A stretch of 64,000 bases of DNA from Lachnospira hominis (ex Liu et al. 2021) (GTDB lineage Bacteria > Bacillota > Clostridia > Lachnospirales > Lachnospiraceae), in the NCBI RefSeq assembly GCF_014287955.1, contig NZ_JACOPD010000004.1, positions 62,001 to 126,000 on the forward strand, in the 5' to 3' direction. Within the stretch, counting starts at the first letter, position 1; each line of letters opens with the position of its first letter. This document shows positions 15,795-24,395 of the stretch, piece by piece. A program made the position numbers and the translations under genes. Below the pieces are notes generated by a model, which had not been told where the DNA came from, searched no databases, and saw nothing but the letters and a program-made list of their open reading frames with translations.

Positions 15795-16820
15795 ATGATT
15801 GATATAACAATGTCAGATGATTATAGGAAGTTTTTAGAAGAACAAAATTATAAGTTTACAGATTCCCAGACAGCAACTCTTGTCTGGAATGACCCAATGA
15901 AAAACAGACAGCAGAAGCTGGAGGCATTGGCTTTATTAAGGGAGACTACGAAAGATATTGTACTTAAGAAGCAGCTCATCGAAAGAATAGAGTATGAAAA
16001 TAAATTGTTTGATACATTTAAAGATAATTCTAAGGGCAGGTATGTATATTTTGTAGAAGACAACGAAGGGGACAGCAGAGGTTTTTTCGGTGATTATGAA
16101 AGAGCCGTACATTATATCACTAAATATATAGCGGAAAATGAAAAGTATAACAATAAGTATATGGAAGAAAATAAAAAAGAAATAATAAATAGTGAATTGT
16201 TATACGAAATACATAAGCAGATAATTGTGAAATCAGATGATGATGAGAAGAATCTGGTAAGGTGTACGGGAAGACCCGGTTCAAAATTTAATTATGAAAA
16301 ATATGAGGATTATGATGGTCTGCCAGTGGGAACTTATACATTAAATAACAAAGGGAATATAGTTCATTGGTGGAGTGATGAACTGTCAAAAGAGGAAGCA
16401 GACATAGTAAATCCGTTCAGACCGGAAAGATTTGAAGGTGCATTTTTTGAAATCCCATTTTGTTATAAGTCAGCAGGTACTCCGGTGAAGGATATAGTAG
16501 ATGGAACATATGGTATACTTTCATTTGGAGAAGATGACTGGAATGATTATCTTCAAGAGATTAAAGACAGAAAATGGGAAGTTGATTATTCAGATATTCA
16601 GGCTGTGGTTTTATATCCAATAAAGTCGGAGTACTGGGATCATATGCATTGTAATCCATTGCATCTTCAGATGGAACTGCCGCCACATATGGAGAACAAA
16701 GAGGAAGATGTAGCTTATAGGAGAGCCATGGAAGCACTTAGTGATTATTGCTTTTACAAAGGAGAGCGTAATACTGATGAAACAGCCAAACGGTGTATGA
16801 AGGAATATGCCAAGACTTGA
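15795..16820 (+). CDS. Hypothetical protein sharing an N-terminal module with the next gene
   Basis: 341 residues, soluble. The N-terminal 65 residues (FLEEQNYKFTDSQTATLVWN, then LLRETTKDIVLKKQLIERI) match the pattern of the protein encoded at 16846 (FLKDKSVTFSDVEQAEIIIN, then LKETISDKELIKNLNKAI). The rest differs. The module recalls short helical segments at the start of many uncharacterised Clostridial proteins. ATG follows GGAGG by 7 nt. Function not recognised. Confidence 0.55.
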   Translation: MIDITMSDDYRKFLEEQNYKFTDSQTATLVWNDPMKNRQQKLEALALLRETTKDIVLKKQLIERIEYENKLFDTFKDNSKGRYVYFVEDNEGDSRGFFGDYERAVHYITKYIAENEKYNNKYMEENKKEIINSELLYEIHKQIIVKSDDDEKNLVRCTGRPGSKFNYEKYEDYDGLPVGTYTLNNKGNIVHWWSDELSKEEADIVNPFRPERFEGAFFEIPFCYKSAGTPVKDIVDGTYGILSFGEDDWNDYLQEIKDRKWEVDYSDIQAVVLYPIKSEYWDHMHCNPLHLQMELPPHMENKEEDVAYRRAMEALSDYCFYKGERNTDETAKRCMKEYAKT

Positions 16821-16845
16821 GCAGGATAATATTTGGAGGTGCCTG

Positions 16846-17697
16846 ATGATAGAAAATTTTATAGACAGATTTGTTCCATCTAAAGATGAAAGAGAGTTTC
16901 TTAAAGACAAGAGTGTTACATTTTCGGATGTGGAACAGGCAGAAATAATAATTAATCATGAGTGCTTAAAAAATTCAGAGAAAAAACAGGCAGTGCAAGA
17001 GTTGAAAGAAACCATATCAGATAAAGAATTGATAAAGAATTTAAATAAGGCAATTGATGAAATACCGGATTCGGAGAATTGCTGGCACGAATCGGGTATG
17101 AAATGCTTTTATAGAAAATTTGATATTCCACATAATTTCAGACATGGGGATATAGTAAGAGTTGTTGATGGGAAACATGAAGGGAATATCGGAGTAATAC
17201 TTGGGCTTACAGATGAAGAGTATGAGAAACTTAAAGTCAAAAAGGGTGATTACAGTGATATACAAATATGTATTGATGTCATATTCAGAGGATATGATTA
17301 TCTTGGAGAATTTTCACACTCGCATGTTAATCCAATATATATTGAGAGAATCCAGCTTCCAGAAAGTGATGCAAGGAAACATTACATCGACTATCTTGTG
17401 GAAACATGCGATAAACAGTATTTATCAGATTATAATACAGCTACAGACAAAGAAAAAATAAAACAACGAATCCACATTTTGTCTGCCGTTATGTGGGCGC
17501 AGGAACATCATAACCAAATTATGTATCTGGTGGATAGTGCAAAGGATAAAGCTTGTTTTCAGGAGATGCTGATGGAACATTATTATTTTGACAGAGAACA
17601 GGCATGTGCTATTTCGGATATGAGAATGAGTGTGTATACAGCATTAGAAAAAGATAGAACAAAAAAGGAAATACAGGAATTATTAATGAAAATGTAA
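16846..17697 (+). CDS. Hypothetical protein with KOW-like segment and shared N-terminal module
   Basis: 283 residues. ATG 16846 is chosen because GGAGG lies 7 nt before it. The first 70 residues form the module shared with the protein encoded at 15795. The middle holds a short KOW/SH3-like stretch, HGDIVRVVDGKHEGNIGVIL, of the kind found in proteins that touch RNA or ribosomes. The C-terminal 100 residues are helical. Clear tandem arrangement with 15795 suggests partial duplication of an ancestral gene. No known family. Confidence 0.55.
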   Translation: MIENFIDRFVPSKDEREFLKDKSVTFSDVEQAEIIINHECLKNSEKKQAVQELKETISDKELIKNLNKAIDEIPDSENCWHESGMKCFYRKFDIPHNFRHGDIVRVVDGKHEGNIGVILGLTDEEYEKLKVKKGDYSDIQICIDVIFRGYDYLGEFSHSHVNPIYIERIQLPESDARKHYIDYLVETCDKQYLSDYNTATDKEKIKQRIHILSAVMWAQEHHNQIMYLVDSAKDKACFQEMLMEHYYFDREQACAISDMRMSVYTALEKDRTKKEIQELLMKM

Positions 17698-17721
17698 TTA
17701 TAAGAAAATGGAGGGCGTCAG

Positions 17722-17874
17722 ATGGAATTAAAACAATCAGATACGATAAACAGATATGATAAAGAAATGAAATCACAAGAGGAGTTAAAACATTTTCAGG
17801 AATCAGCGGCACTTTTTTATAAAGACGCACAGGAATTATACAAAGAAGATGTCAAAAGAAGAAAGAATAATTAA
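17722..17874 (+). CDS. Very small charged protein (50 aa)
   Basis: ATG with GGAGGG 6 nt upstream. The 50 residues are strongly helical and charged (RYDKEMKSQEELKHFQESAA, ending DVKRRKNN). It lies 24 bp after the previous gene and 9 bp before the next WYL gene, in the same direction. Position and ribosome binding site argue it is translated. Function unknown; an antitoxin- or adaptor-like role is only a guess. Confidence 0.55.
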   Translation: MELKQSDTINRYDKEMKSQEELKHFQESAALFYKDAQELYKEDVKRRKNN

Positions 17875-17883
17875 AGGTGAAGT

Positions 17884-18909
17884 ATGAGTATTGAGTATAA
17901 TGTGCTTAATATATTAAAGGAACACAGTTCCAAAGAGGCTGCAATAACGCTGAAGGTTACTGATATCGTTACTTATATGCATAGGGAATATGATAAAAGT
18001 ATTACAGATAAGCAGGTCAGGAAAGCATTAAAGGATTTGACGGACTCAGAACTTAATCTGCCTGATGAACAGAAGGTAATCAGATACAGGACATATGACA
18101 ATGAACGCCGCAAGACAGATTATTATTATAACAACATTATAACCGATGTAGAGTTTAAATTCCTAATTGATTCTGTGTTGTACAGTAACATTTTTAATAA
18201 TGAAAGAGCATTGGATTTAGCTGGGCACATTCAGACTTTATCAGGGAAGAATCTGAAAGATATAACACCTTATGCAAATGCTTCTTTCGGGCGGACCAGA
18301 TATGCACAGAATACAGATGTTCTGGCAAACTGCCAGCTTATAATTGAAGCCATTAAAAATAACAATTACATAGAATTTGACTGGAATGTATATGATGTTA
18401 AGAATAAAAATGTTTATCTGCATTTTCGGGGAAGAAGAACGGTGATTCCTATAAGACTTATGCTCAATAATGGAAGATATTTCTGTCTGGTAAGATACAG
18501 GGACAGCAGGAAAGTGTATACATACAGTGTTGACCTTATGACCGGATTAAGAGTAAAGGAACAGAGGAAAAGTGATGGAATAGGCTTTCATAACCTTAAT
18601 ATACCATTAGAGAGAGCAGTATATATTCTGAATCACCCTTACATGATGGGCGGTGAATTAAGGCCTTATATTGTCAGGATAGACAGGGAGTATTTTTCAA
18701 GACTGATAGATGATTTTTCATATGAGATAAATGTTTTGAAAGAAACGGATACAACAGTTGATATCCGTGTAAATGCGTCATGCAAGGGAATGGCATACTG
18801 GCTGTGTCATCATTATGATATAGCTTCAATTGTTGATAATAAGGATAAAGAGCTGAATAAAGAATTAAAGAAGGCAGCAGAGTCTATATTAAGACAGGTA
18901 CATGATTGA
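17884..18909 (+). CDS. WYL-domain transcriptional regulator
   Basis: 341 residues. An N-terminal winged helix (about 1-75: VTDIVTYMHREYDKSITDKQ) is followed by a WYL domain near 165-235 (NNYIEFDWNVYDVKNK, then VIPIRLMLNNGRYFCLVRYR and YSVDLMTGLRV). It is more like the regulator at 20518 than that at 13609. The 3' end overlaps or abuts the next phosphoesterase gene. Probably a sensor-regulator for this operon. Confidence 0.85.
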   Translation: MSIEYNVLNILKEHSSKEAAITLKVTDIVTYMHREYDKSITDKQVRKALKDLTDSELNLPDEQKVIRYRTYDNERRKTDYYYNNIITDVEFKFLIDSVLYSNIFNNERALDLAGHIQTLSGKNLKDITPYANASFGRTRYAQNTDVLANCQLIIEAIKNNNYIEFDWNVYDVKNKNVYLHFRGRRTVIPIRLMLNNGRYFCLVRYRDSRKVYTYSVDLMTGLRVKEQRKSDGIGFHNLNIPLERAVYILNHPYMMGGELRPYIVRIDREYFSRLIDDFSYEINVLKETDTTVDIRVNASCKGMAYWLCHHYDIASIVDNKDKELNKELKKAAESILRQVHD

Positions 18910-18926
18910 AAAAAGGAGGAACACGA

Positions 18927-19517
18927 ATGAACTACTATATTAGTGATATGCATTTCTTCCATAAAAATGTGACAAAGGAAGGCAATAATTTTGATAACCG
19001 TCCATTTAATTCATTAGCTGAAATGCACCAGTATATGAAAGAAAAATGGAACAGTAAGATTACAAATGGTGATACAGTTTATATTCTTGGAGATATTGCC
19101 ATGCGGGGTACAAACGAGGAGCTGATAGCCTTAGTTGCACAGTTAAAGGGCAGGAAAGTTCTTATTAAAGGAAATCATGATGATGTTTCTGATATGAGGT
19201 ATAAGAATATTTTTGAAGAGATATATGATTATAAGGAAATTACTGACTATGTAAACCAAGATGCATACAAGCTTGTATTAAGCCATTATCCTATACTTAT
19301 GTGGAATGGACAGCACAGGGGGACAATACATTTGTATGGACATACTCATAATACTTATGAAAATGAATTCTATCAGGAATGTTTACGCAAGCTGAATATG
19401 GAAATGCTTATGCGGTCAGAGAAGTGTTATGATATAGCAAGGGCTTACAATGTAGGCTGTATGATGCCTTATATGAATTATGAGCCACGTACACTGAAGG
19501 AAATACTTAATAAATAA
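18927..19517 (+). CDS. Calcineurin-like metallophosphoesterase (phage/MGE type)
   Basis: 196 residues. ATG 18927 is chosen because AAAAGGAGG lies just upstream. Motifs: YYISDMHFFHKNV with FDNRPF after it, LGDIAMRG, KGNHDD, LSHYP and YGHTHN. This branch, with FHKN and DNRPF, is frequent in phages and mobile elements and acts on phosphodiesters or nucleotides. It differs from the PPP-like enzymes at 12839 and 19550, so the island holds two phosphoesterase types. Second gene after a WYL regulator. Confidence 0.85.
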   Translation: MNYYISDMHFFHKNVTKEGNNFDNRPFNSLAEMHQYMKEKWNSKITNGDTVYILGDIAMRGTNEELIALVAQLKGRKVLIKGNHDDVSDMRYKNIFEEIYDYKEITDYVNQDAYKLVLSHYPILMWNGQHRGTIHLYGHTHNTYENEFYQECLRKLNMEMLMRSEKCYDIARAYNVGCMMPYMNYEPRTLKEILNK

Positions 19518-19549
19518 CATACTTAATAAATAGCATACGGAGGGAATAT

Positions 19550-20287
19550 ATGGCGACATATGTGATATCGGATATTCATGGTGAATACGGGAAGTTTATG
19601 GAACTGCTGGATATAATACATTTTTCAGATGAAGATATATTGTATGTGCTGGGAGATGTTGTTGACAGAGGAAAGAATCCGGTGAAGACGCTTCTTAAGA
19701 TGATGGAAATGCCAAATGTTATACCTATAGCAGGTAACCATGAACAGATGATGCTGGAATGTATGTCGGTTCTTATTAATGAAGTAAAAGATGAGAATTC
19801 CATCAAAGAATTTGCAGAAAAGTTTAGTGACGATATGTTCCAGAAGCTTTATGCATGGCAGAGAAATGGTGGGATTGCAACCACTGATGAGCTGAGTAAG
19901 CTGGATAATGAGACAAGAAAAGATGTGCTTGATTATGTGGCAGATTTTTCATGGTACGAGAAGGTAGCGGTTAATGGACAGAAGTATCTTCTTGTGCATG
20001 GAGGGCTTGGCAATTTCGATATTAAGAGGGATATTGATGATTATTCGCTTGATGAGCTTGTATGGTCAAGGGTGGATTATGATGTCAGATATTTTGATGA
20101 TGTAATAACTGTTACAGGGCATACACCAACAAGATATATTGAGGACAATCCCAGACCAGGCTATGTGTACAGAAAGAATAATCACATTGATATTGACTGT
20201 GGTGCATATCTGCCGGGTGGAAGGCTTGCGGCAATATGTCTGGACACAGGTGAAGAATTTTATTCTGGTGGCAATGATAAAGACTGA
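19550..20287 (+). CDS. Calcineurin-like metallophosphoesterase (PPP type)
   Basis: 245 residues. Metal motifs: VISDIHGEY, LGDVVDRGKN, AGNHEQM, VHGGLG and VTGHTPTR, ending with DIDCGAY. This is the classic PPP layout (ApaH/PrpE/PP1-like), with the GNHE form. Likely substrates in the family are phosphoproteins, diadenosine polyphosphates or capped RNA ends. It is a paralogue of the enzyme at 12839 and is followed by a truncated third copy. GGAGGG lies 6 nt before the ATG. Confidence 0.87.
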   Translation: MATYVISDIHGEYGKFMELLDIIHFSDEDILYVLGDVVDRGKNPVKTLLKMMEMPNVIPIAGNHEQMMLECMSVLINEVKDENSIKEFAEKFSDDMFQKLYAWQRNGGIATTDELSKLDNETRKDVLDYVADFSWYEKVAVNGQKYLLVHGGLGNFDIKRDIDDYSLDELVWSRVDYDVRYFDDVITVTGHTPTRYIEDNPRPGYVYRKNNHIDIDCGAYLPGGRLAAICLDTGEEFYSGGNDKD

Positions 20288-20307
20288 GAATTTATGGAGG
20301 AATGTAC

Positions 20308-20376
20308 ATGAAAATATATTGCATGAGTGATATTCATCATCACATGATTGGATTTGGGTCGTGGCATACATGGTAA
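20308..20376 (+). pseudogene. Truncated metallophosphoesterase (N-terminal stub)
   Basis: With a good ribosome binding site (GGAGG), the frame reads MKIYCMSDIHHHMIGFGSWH and stops after 22 codons. SDIHHHM is the first metal-binding motif of a phosphoesterase; everything after it is lost. It appears to be the stub of a further paralogue. Confidence 0.6.
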
Positions 20377-20441
20377 TAGGACTTATATGTCCGCCGCTTG
20401 GAGCAATCATAATGTTTATTTGGTTATTTCATTAATGAATG

Positions 20442-20489
20442 AACTTCTTTTATATGATTATTTATGCTATCATATAAAAGAAGTTTTTT
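20442..20489 (+). terminator. Rho-independent terminator
   Basis: 17-bp perfect stem (AACTTCTTTTATATGAT with its complement) around a 10-nt loop, followed by a run of T. It ends the WYL-phosphoesterase operon just before the third WYL gene. Confidence 0.85.
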
Positions 20490-20517
20490 GTATTATCGTG
20501 GAGTTTGGAGGTGCAAT

Positions 20518-21510
20518 ATGCCTAAATCATCAAATCAGAAATTGAAGCTTATATATCTTATGAAGATTTTTCTGGAGAGAACAGATGAAACTCATAGTAT
20601 TACTATGCCGGAGATTATTGATGCACTCGCTGCGTATGATATAAGTGCGGAACGCAAAAGTTTGTATAATGATATTGAAAATCTCAGGGTGTATGGTCTG
20701 GATGTTATAGGAACGCAGGAAGACAGGACATATTCCTATCATATTGGGAACAGACAGTTTGAACTTGCAGAATTAAAATTATTGGTTGATTCTGTGCAGT
20801 CTGCAAAGTTTATAACAGCTAAGAAGTCAAATGAGCTTATAAAAAAGATAGAAGGGCTTGCCAGTAAGTACGAAGCATCACAGTTACACAGGCAGGTATT
20901 TGTGGCTGGTCGTGTAAAGACGATGAATGAGAGCATTTATTACAATGTTGACAGGATACATACAGCAATAGCAGAGAATTCGAAAATAACATTCCAATAT
21001 TTTCAGTGGAACGTAGATAAGAAGATGGAACTACGCCATGATGGAGCACTTTATGAGGTCAGTCCATGGTCATTATCCTGGGATGATGAAAATTATTACT
21101 TAATTGCGTATGACAGCAATGATGGAATAATAAAGCACTTTCGTGTAGATAAAATGCTTTATATCAAGTCAAATGGCAAGGGAAGAGAAGGGCGACAGGC
21201 ATTTAAGTCTTTTGATATGGCTGCATATGCCAGAAAAATGTTTGGCATGTACGGTGGGAAAGAAGAATGGGTGCACATTGAGTGCGACAATTCTTTTGCA
21301 GGTGTAATGATAGACCGTTTTGGCAAAGATGTATCTATGATTAGGTTGGATGATAAACGCTTTGTAGTCAATGTGGAAGTTGCAGTCAGCAGACAGTTTC
21401 TGGCATGGATTATAGGTCTTGGTGAGGGAGTAACGCTTGCAGGACCACAAAATGTGGTTGAAATGATGAATGCTGAAATTGACAGACTGGTAAAACAATA
21501 TAAAAAATAA
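20518..21510 (+). CDS. WYL-domain transcriptional regulator
   Basis: 330 residues. ATG 20518 follows GGAGG by 7 nt; the frame is open further upstream into the terminator but that part is not coding. Winged helix at the start (LIYLMKIFLERTDETHSITM, then RKSLYNDIENL). WYL domain near 150-220 (ENSKITFQYFQWNVDKKMEL, then VSPWSLSWDDENYYLIAYDS and FRVDKM). A WCX-type C-terminal domain (EWVHIECDNSFAGVMIDRFG) follows. This is the most canonical of the three WYL proteins. Confidence 0.88.
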   Translation: MPKSSNQKLKLIYLMKIFLERTDETHSITMPEIIDALAAYDISAERKSLYNDIENLRVYGLDVIGTQEDRTYSYHIGNRQFELAELKLLVDSVQSAKFITAKKSNELIKKIEGLASKYEASQLHRQVFVAGRVKTMNESIYYNVDRIHTAIAENSKITFQYFQWNVDKKMELRHDGALYEVSPWSLSWDDENYYLIAYDSNDGIIKHFRVDKMLYIKSNGKGREGRQAFKSFDMAAYARKMFGMYGGKEEWVHIECDNSFAGVMIDRFGKDVSMIRLDDKRFVVNVEVAVSRQFLAWIIGLGEGVTLAGPQNVVEMMNAEIDRLVKQYKK

Positions 21511-21564
21511 GAACAAAAATTCGACATGCAAGGTGTGTTTATGGGACACCTTAGTATTTATAAT

Positions 21565-21609
21565 AAGAATCAGATAAGAGATAAACTCTTACTGGTTCTT
21601 ATTTTTTTT
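21565..21609 (+). terminator. Rho-independent terminator
   Basis: AAGAATCAGATAAGAG pairs with CTCTTACTGGTTCTT, with one bulge, and is followed by ATTTTTTTT. It lies after the third WYL gene. Confidence 0.75.
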
Positions 21610-21620
21610 GCACAGGTGAG

Positions 21621-21740
21621 GTGGCAGAGTGGCAAGGTTATGGTATTGGATTAGAAAAACAGTATTACATGCTAAGGAATGCAGAGGATGCTGCATTATG
21701 TGTGAATATTACGATGTATGCAGAAATGATGGGATATTAG
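21621..21740 (+). CDS. Very small protein (39 aa)
   Basis: GTG start with AGGTGAG directly upstream. The peptide contains GLEKQYYMLRNAEDAALCVN and ends AEMMGY, which has the look of a genuine conserved small protein, with helix-forming spacing and a final GY. It lies 14 bp before the next gene. Function unknown. Confidence 0.45.
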   Translation: MAEWQGYGIGLEKQYYMLRNAEDAALCVNITMYAEMMGY

Positions 21741-21754
21741 AATAGGAGGTGCCT

Positions 21755-23047
21755 ATGGGAACGGATTCTTTATATTACATAATGGATTATAGTGGTCATT
21801 ATTATAGAACTGATAAATCAGATCAGTTGGTAGCAGTGGCAGGAGAACAGGATGCAACAGTATTTACATTTGCACAGGCTAACAGCCGTATATGTGTAGG
21901 AAAGAAGGCATCATTTTATTGTATGGTTCCGATTGAAGAAACAGAGGAAGATATGAGCACAGAAGTATCAGGCAGTAATGAAATAGACGATAATTCCGGT
22001 GCATTACCCGCTGAAGAACAGAAAGAAAATAATGATGATGAATACATTTCACCTATAAAAGAACTAACATATGATGAGGTAACAGAACCAATAGAGAAAA
22101 ATGTTGCATCATATGACCTGTCGGAAATGGACTGGGCAGAATATCTTACCCATTTTACATATCTTGTAGAGGGGTTGAAAGATTATAGGGAGGAGTTGTC
22201 GAAAAAGCATTCAGATATAGACCAGAAGATATGCGATATTCTTCACTATATTGAATTATGTGAGACTGATGATAATGAAGCCGCTGATCTGGTTGAACTG
22301 CTGAGAGTGTGTAGGGAAAACAGAAGGGATATCAAGGATGAACTGCAAAAAATTGAATATTTTCAAACCGGTTTTGGGACGAATGCCAATGTCACCAGAG
22401 CGAAGCAGGCATTAAAAAGTATTAAAGGTTTGGAAACAAGAAAGTATAAACCTAGAAAATACGAAGAGTTGTTTGAAAATTGCGTGCTCAAAGACAGGCG
22501 GTTGCAAAGAGACGATATACATACAACAGCTCCTGTTGGTTCAAATGCAAAGCAAAGATACAGCGTTGAACCAACATTTGATGAAAAGGATGGTGAAGAA
22601 ACAATGGCAGAAGAAAGAAATTACACTCTGTTTGACGGAAAAGAGAATGACTGGGTTTCATTTGCAAGGCAGCAGGCGGAGTTTTATAGAAATGCCGGGC
22701 AGTATATAACAAATCTACAGATAGACATCAAAGAGATAGATGCGGATATTGAAAACATCCTTATGGAAACAGAAGATGCTAATTGCAACGTAGCTCAGGG
22801 ATATAAGATATTTAAGAGACTTAAAGAACTGAGACTTGAAAAGAAAGCAAAAATGAAAGAACTTAACTGTCTGTATGCATTAACAGATTACATTGACTGT
22901 GAATCCCTGGCTGATACCTGTGAAGATAATCTGGCGGAAATTGAAGATATAATGGAAGTTCCAGAACATAGTGAAGTGACCAAAATGCAGCCTGTAGATA
23001 ACGGGCAGGAAGAAAATATGCATATAGTAGAAGATATGGTTGGTTGA
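21755..23047 (+). CDS. Acidic coiled-coil hypothetical protein with internal duplication
   Basis: 430 residues. ATG 21755 lies 5 nt after AGGAGG. Two helical, acidic domains resemble each other: the first near 130-210 (YLTHFTYLVEGLKDYREELS, then ELLRVCRENRRDIKDELQKI) and the second near 300-400 (FARQQAEFYRNAGQYITNLQ, then IFKRLKELRLEKKAKMKEL). A low-complexity acidic linker lies around 70-110. Soluble; no family recognised. It may be a scaffold or structural protein of the island. Confidence 0.55.
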   Translation: MGTDSLYYIMDYSGHYYRTDKSDQLVAVAGEQDATVFTFAQANSRICVGKKASFYCMVPIEETEEDMSTEVSGSNEIDDNSGALPAEEQKENNDDEYISPIKELTYDEVTEPIEKNVASYDLSEMDWAEYLTHFTYLVEGLKDYREELSKKHSDIDQKICDILHYIELCETDDNEAADLVELLRVCRENRRDIKDELQKIEYFQTGFGTNANVTRAKQALKSIKGLETRKYKPRKYEELFENCVLKDRRLQRDDIHTTAPVGSNAKQRYSVEPTFDEKDGEETMAEERNYTLFDGKENDWVSFARQQAEFYRNAGQYITNLQIDIKEIDADIENILMETEDANCNVAQGYKIFKRLKELRLEKKAKMKELNCLYALTDYIDCESLADTCEDNLAEIEDIMEVPEHSEVTKMQPVDNGQEENMHIVEDMVG

Positions 23048-23067
23048 AAATAAGGAGGATAATTCCC

Positions 23068-23124
23068 ATGACAAATAAGACAATATTAAGAGAAATTCAT
23101 AGAGAAAATAGAACAGTAACTTGA
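23068..23124 (+). pseudogene. Short ORF stub (18 aa)
   Basis: AGGAGG lies 9 nt before an ATG, but the frame closes after 18 codons (MTNKTILREIHRE...). Changing frame within it gives a continuation LEEYDE before another stop, so it is probably a frameshifted remnant of a small gene. Low certainty. Confidence 0.3.
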
Positions 23125-23259
23125 AGAATATGATGAATAATCAGGTAAAAGAACAAAGATTCGATATACAAGGGATGATTATAGGACAGCTTAAGTAGTA
23201 CTATATAATCAGAAAGAAACAAATAACCTTGATAATTCTTGATTACAGGAGGTATGGCA

Positions 23260-23529
23260 ATGAAAAATTGGATGGATTTAAATGGCGATGGCAAAATAGA
23301 TGGTGCGGAAATGATGTTTGCAGGAGAAATGCTTTGCACCAGCAGGGAAGAACATGAAGCATTATTTGGAGATGCCGGAGACTTTGAGGATGACACAAAG
23401 GATGATTTTGAGATTGATGCAATGGCAGCAGGACTTGATGTTGATGAATTAGAACTTATGGATCCTGATGACAGGGCAGAGGCATTGGAAGAAGCAGGGT
23501 TAGACCCGGATGATTATGACTTTGACTGA
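23260..23529 (+). CDS. Small acidic protein with one EF-hand-like loop
   Basis: 89 residues. The start holds DLNGDGKIDGAE, an excellent EF-hand/dockerin-type calcium loop (D-x-N-x-D-G-x-I-D-x-x-E). The rest is very acidic (DFEDDTKDDFEIDAMAAGLD, ending DPDDYDFD). ATG 23260 has AGGAGG 8 nt upstream; ATG 23254 is too close. It begins a run of small genes ending at 24308. Calcium binding is likely from the motif; the role is unknown. Confidence 0.7.
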   Translation: MKNWMDLNGDGKIDGAEMMFAGEMLCTSREEHEALFGDAGDFEDDTKDDFEIDAMAAGLDVDELELMDPDDRAEALEEAGLDPDDYDFD

Positions 23530-23555
23530 GTTTTTTGAAAAGGAGGCTGATTTGT

Positions 23556-24017
23556 ATGAAAAGAGATTCATTTGGACTTGGATTGGCAGTAGCGTTTGTA
23601 ATGGTATGTGTTGTGCTTGTGATTGGTTCAATAGGTGTGGCAAGTGAACCTAAGTGCATTAAGGCTGGATGTGATAATAAACAGGCAAGCGGAAGCAGTT
23701 ATTGTTATCTGCACAAACCATATACGGGCAGTCGTACATCTAATAGCAGTTCGACACATAGCAATAAATCATCCAGCAGTAATTCTAAAAGTAGTGCAAG
23801 CAGTTCTGGTTCAAGCAGTAGTTACAATAGTAAATCAAATTCAACAAATAAGTCATCATATAGCAGCGGCACAAAAAAGAGTACATATGATTCTTATGAT
23901 GATGGCTATGATGATATCTATATGGATGGCGATTATGACTATGACAGATATGACAGAGATAGAGATTATGCCGATGGTGTAGATGATGCAATGGATGAGT
24001 TGGGTGAAGATTGGTAA
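23556..24017 (+). CDS. Small membrane protein with Cys/His motif and low-complexity tail
   Basis: 153 residues. One membrane helix at about 6-28 (GLGLAVAFVMVCVVLVIGSI). Then CIKAGCDNKQASGSSYCYLH, a compact Cys3His motif that probably binds zinc. A Ser/Asn/Lys-rich linker of about 50 residues follows, then a Tyr/Asp-rich acidic tail (YDDGYDDIYMDGDYDYD). AAAGGAGG is upstream. This layout is common in Firmicutes proteins of unknown function. Same direction as the EF-hand gene, likely co-transcribed. Confidence 0.6.
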   Translation: MKRDSFGLGLAVAFVMVCVVLVIGSIGVASEPKCIKAGCDNKQASGSSYCYLHKPYTGSRTSNSSSTHSNKSSSSNSKSSASSSGSSSSYNSKSNSTNKSSYSSGTKKSTYDSYDDGYDDIYMDGDYDYDRYDRDRDYADGVDDAMDELGEDW

Positions 24018-24094
24018 AGATGATTAGAAGTGCAGTATAATTGAAATATAGATAAAATATAGATATGATAATTTTTGACTTCTTATAGAATAAT

Positions 24095-24308
24095 GGAGGC
24101 AATTAAAATGAGATTTGGAATGAGAACACCGAGTTTAAAGAAATCAATTAAAGCAAGAACAACAGGAAAAGCCAAGCGAGCTGTTAAGAAAGCTTTAATT
24201 CCAGGTTATGGAAAGAAAGGCATAGGGTGGATAAAAAATCCAAAGAAAGCAGCTTACAATAAGGTTTATAAAAAGACAAGTTTTGGTATTATGGATTTAT
24301 TTAAGTAA
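24095..24308 (+). repeat. Direct repeat copy A flanking the CRISPR-Cas locus
   Basis: 214 bp containing ribosome binding site and gene of a 66-residue basic protein. Aligns without gaps to 34879-35092 with 14 mismatches (about 93% identity). The two copies bracket the entire CRISPR-Cas locus in the same orientation. Confidence 0.9.
24108..24308 (+). CDS. Small basic protein (66 aa), copy A
   Basis: 66 residues, very rich in Lys and Arg (SLKKSIKARTTGKAKRAVKK, then GKKGIGWIKNPKKAAYNKVY), ending SFGIMDLFK. It looks nucleic-acid binding from charge alone; the family is one I have no function for. GGAGG lies 8 nt before ATG 24108. A paralogue with 62 of 66 identical residues lies at 34892, on the other side of the CRISPR-Cas locus. 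Confidence 0.7.
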   Translation: MRFGMRTPSLKKSIKARTTGKAKRAVKKALIPGYGKKGIGWIKNPKKAAYNKVYKKTSFGIMDLFK

Positions 24309-24334
24309 AACATTAGAGAAATATATTAATGAAA

Positions 24335-24373
24335 ATATTTATGAGATTTTAAAACAATCATAAATATATTTTT
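24335..24373. terminator. Hairpin, possibly bidirectional terminator
   Basis: 10-bp stem ATATTTATGA / TCATAAATAT with a 13-nt loop, followed by ATTTTTG on the + strand and AT-rich sequence on the - strand. It could end the small-protein operon and also the antisense RNA at 24396-24479. Confidence 0.45.
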
Positions 24374-24395
24374 GCGAGAGCTAAATTAATATTAG

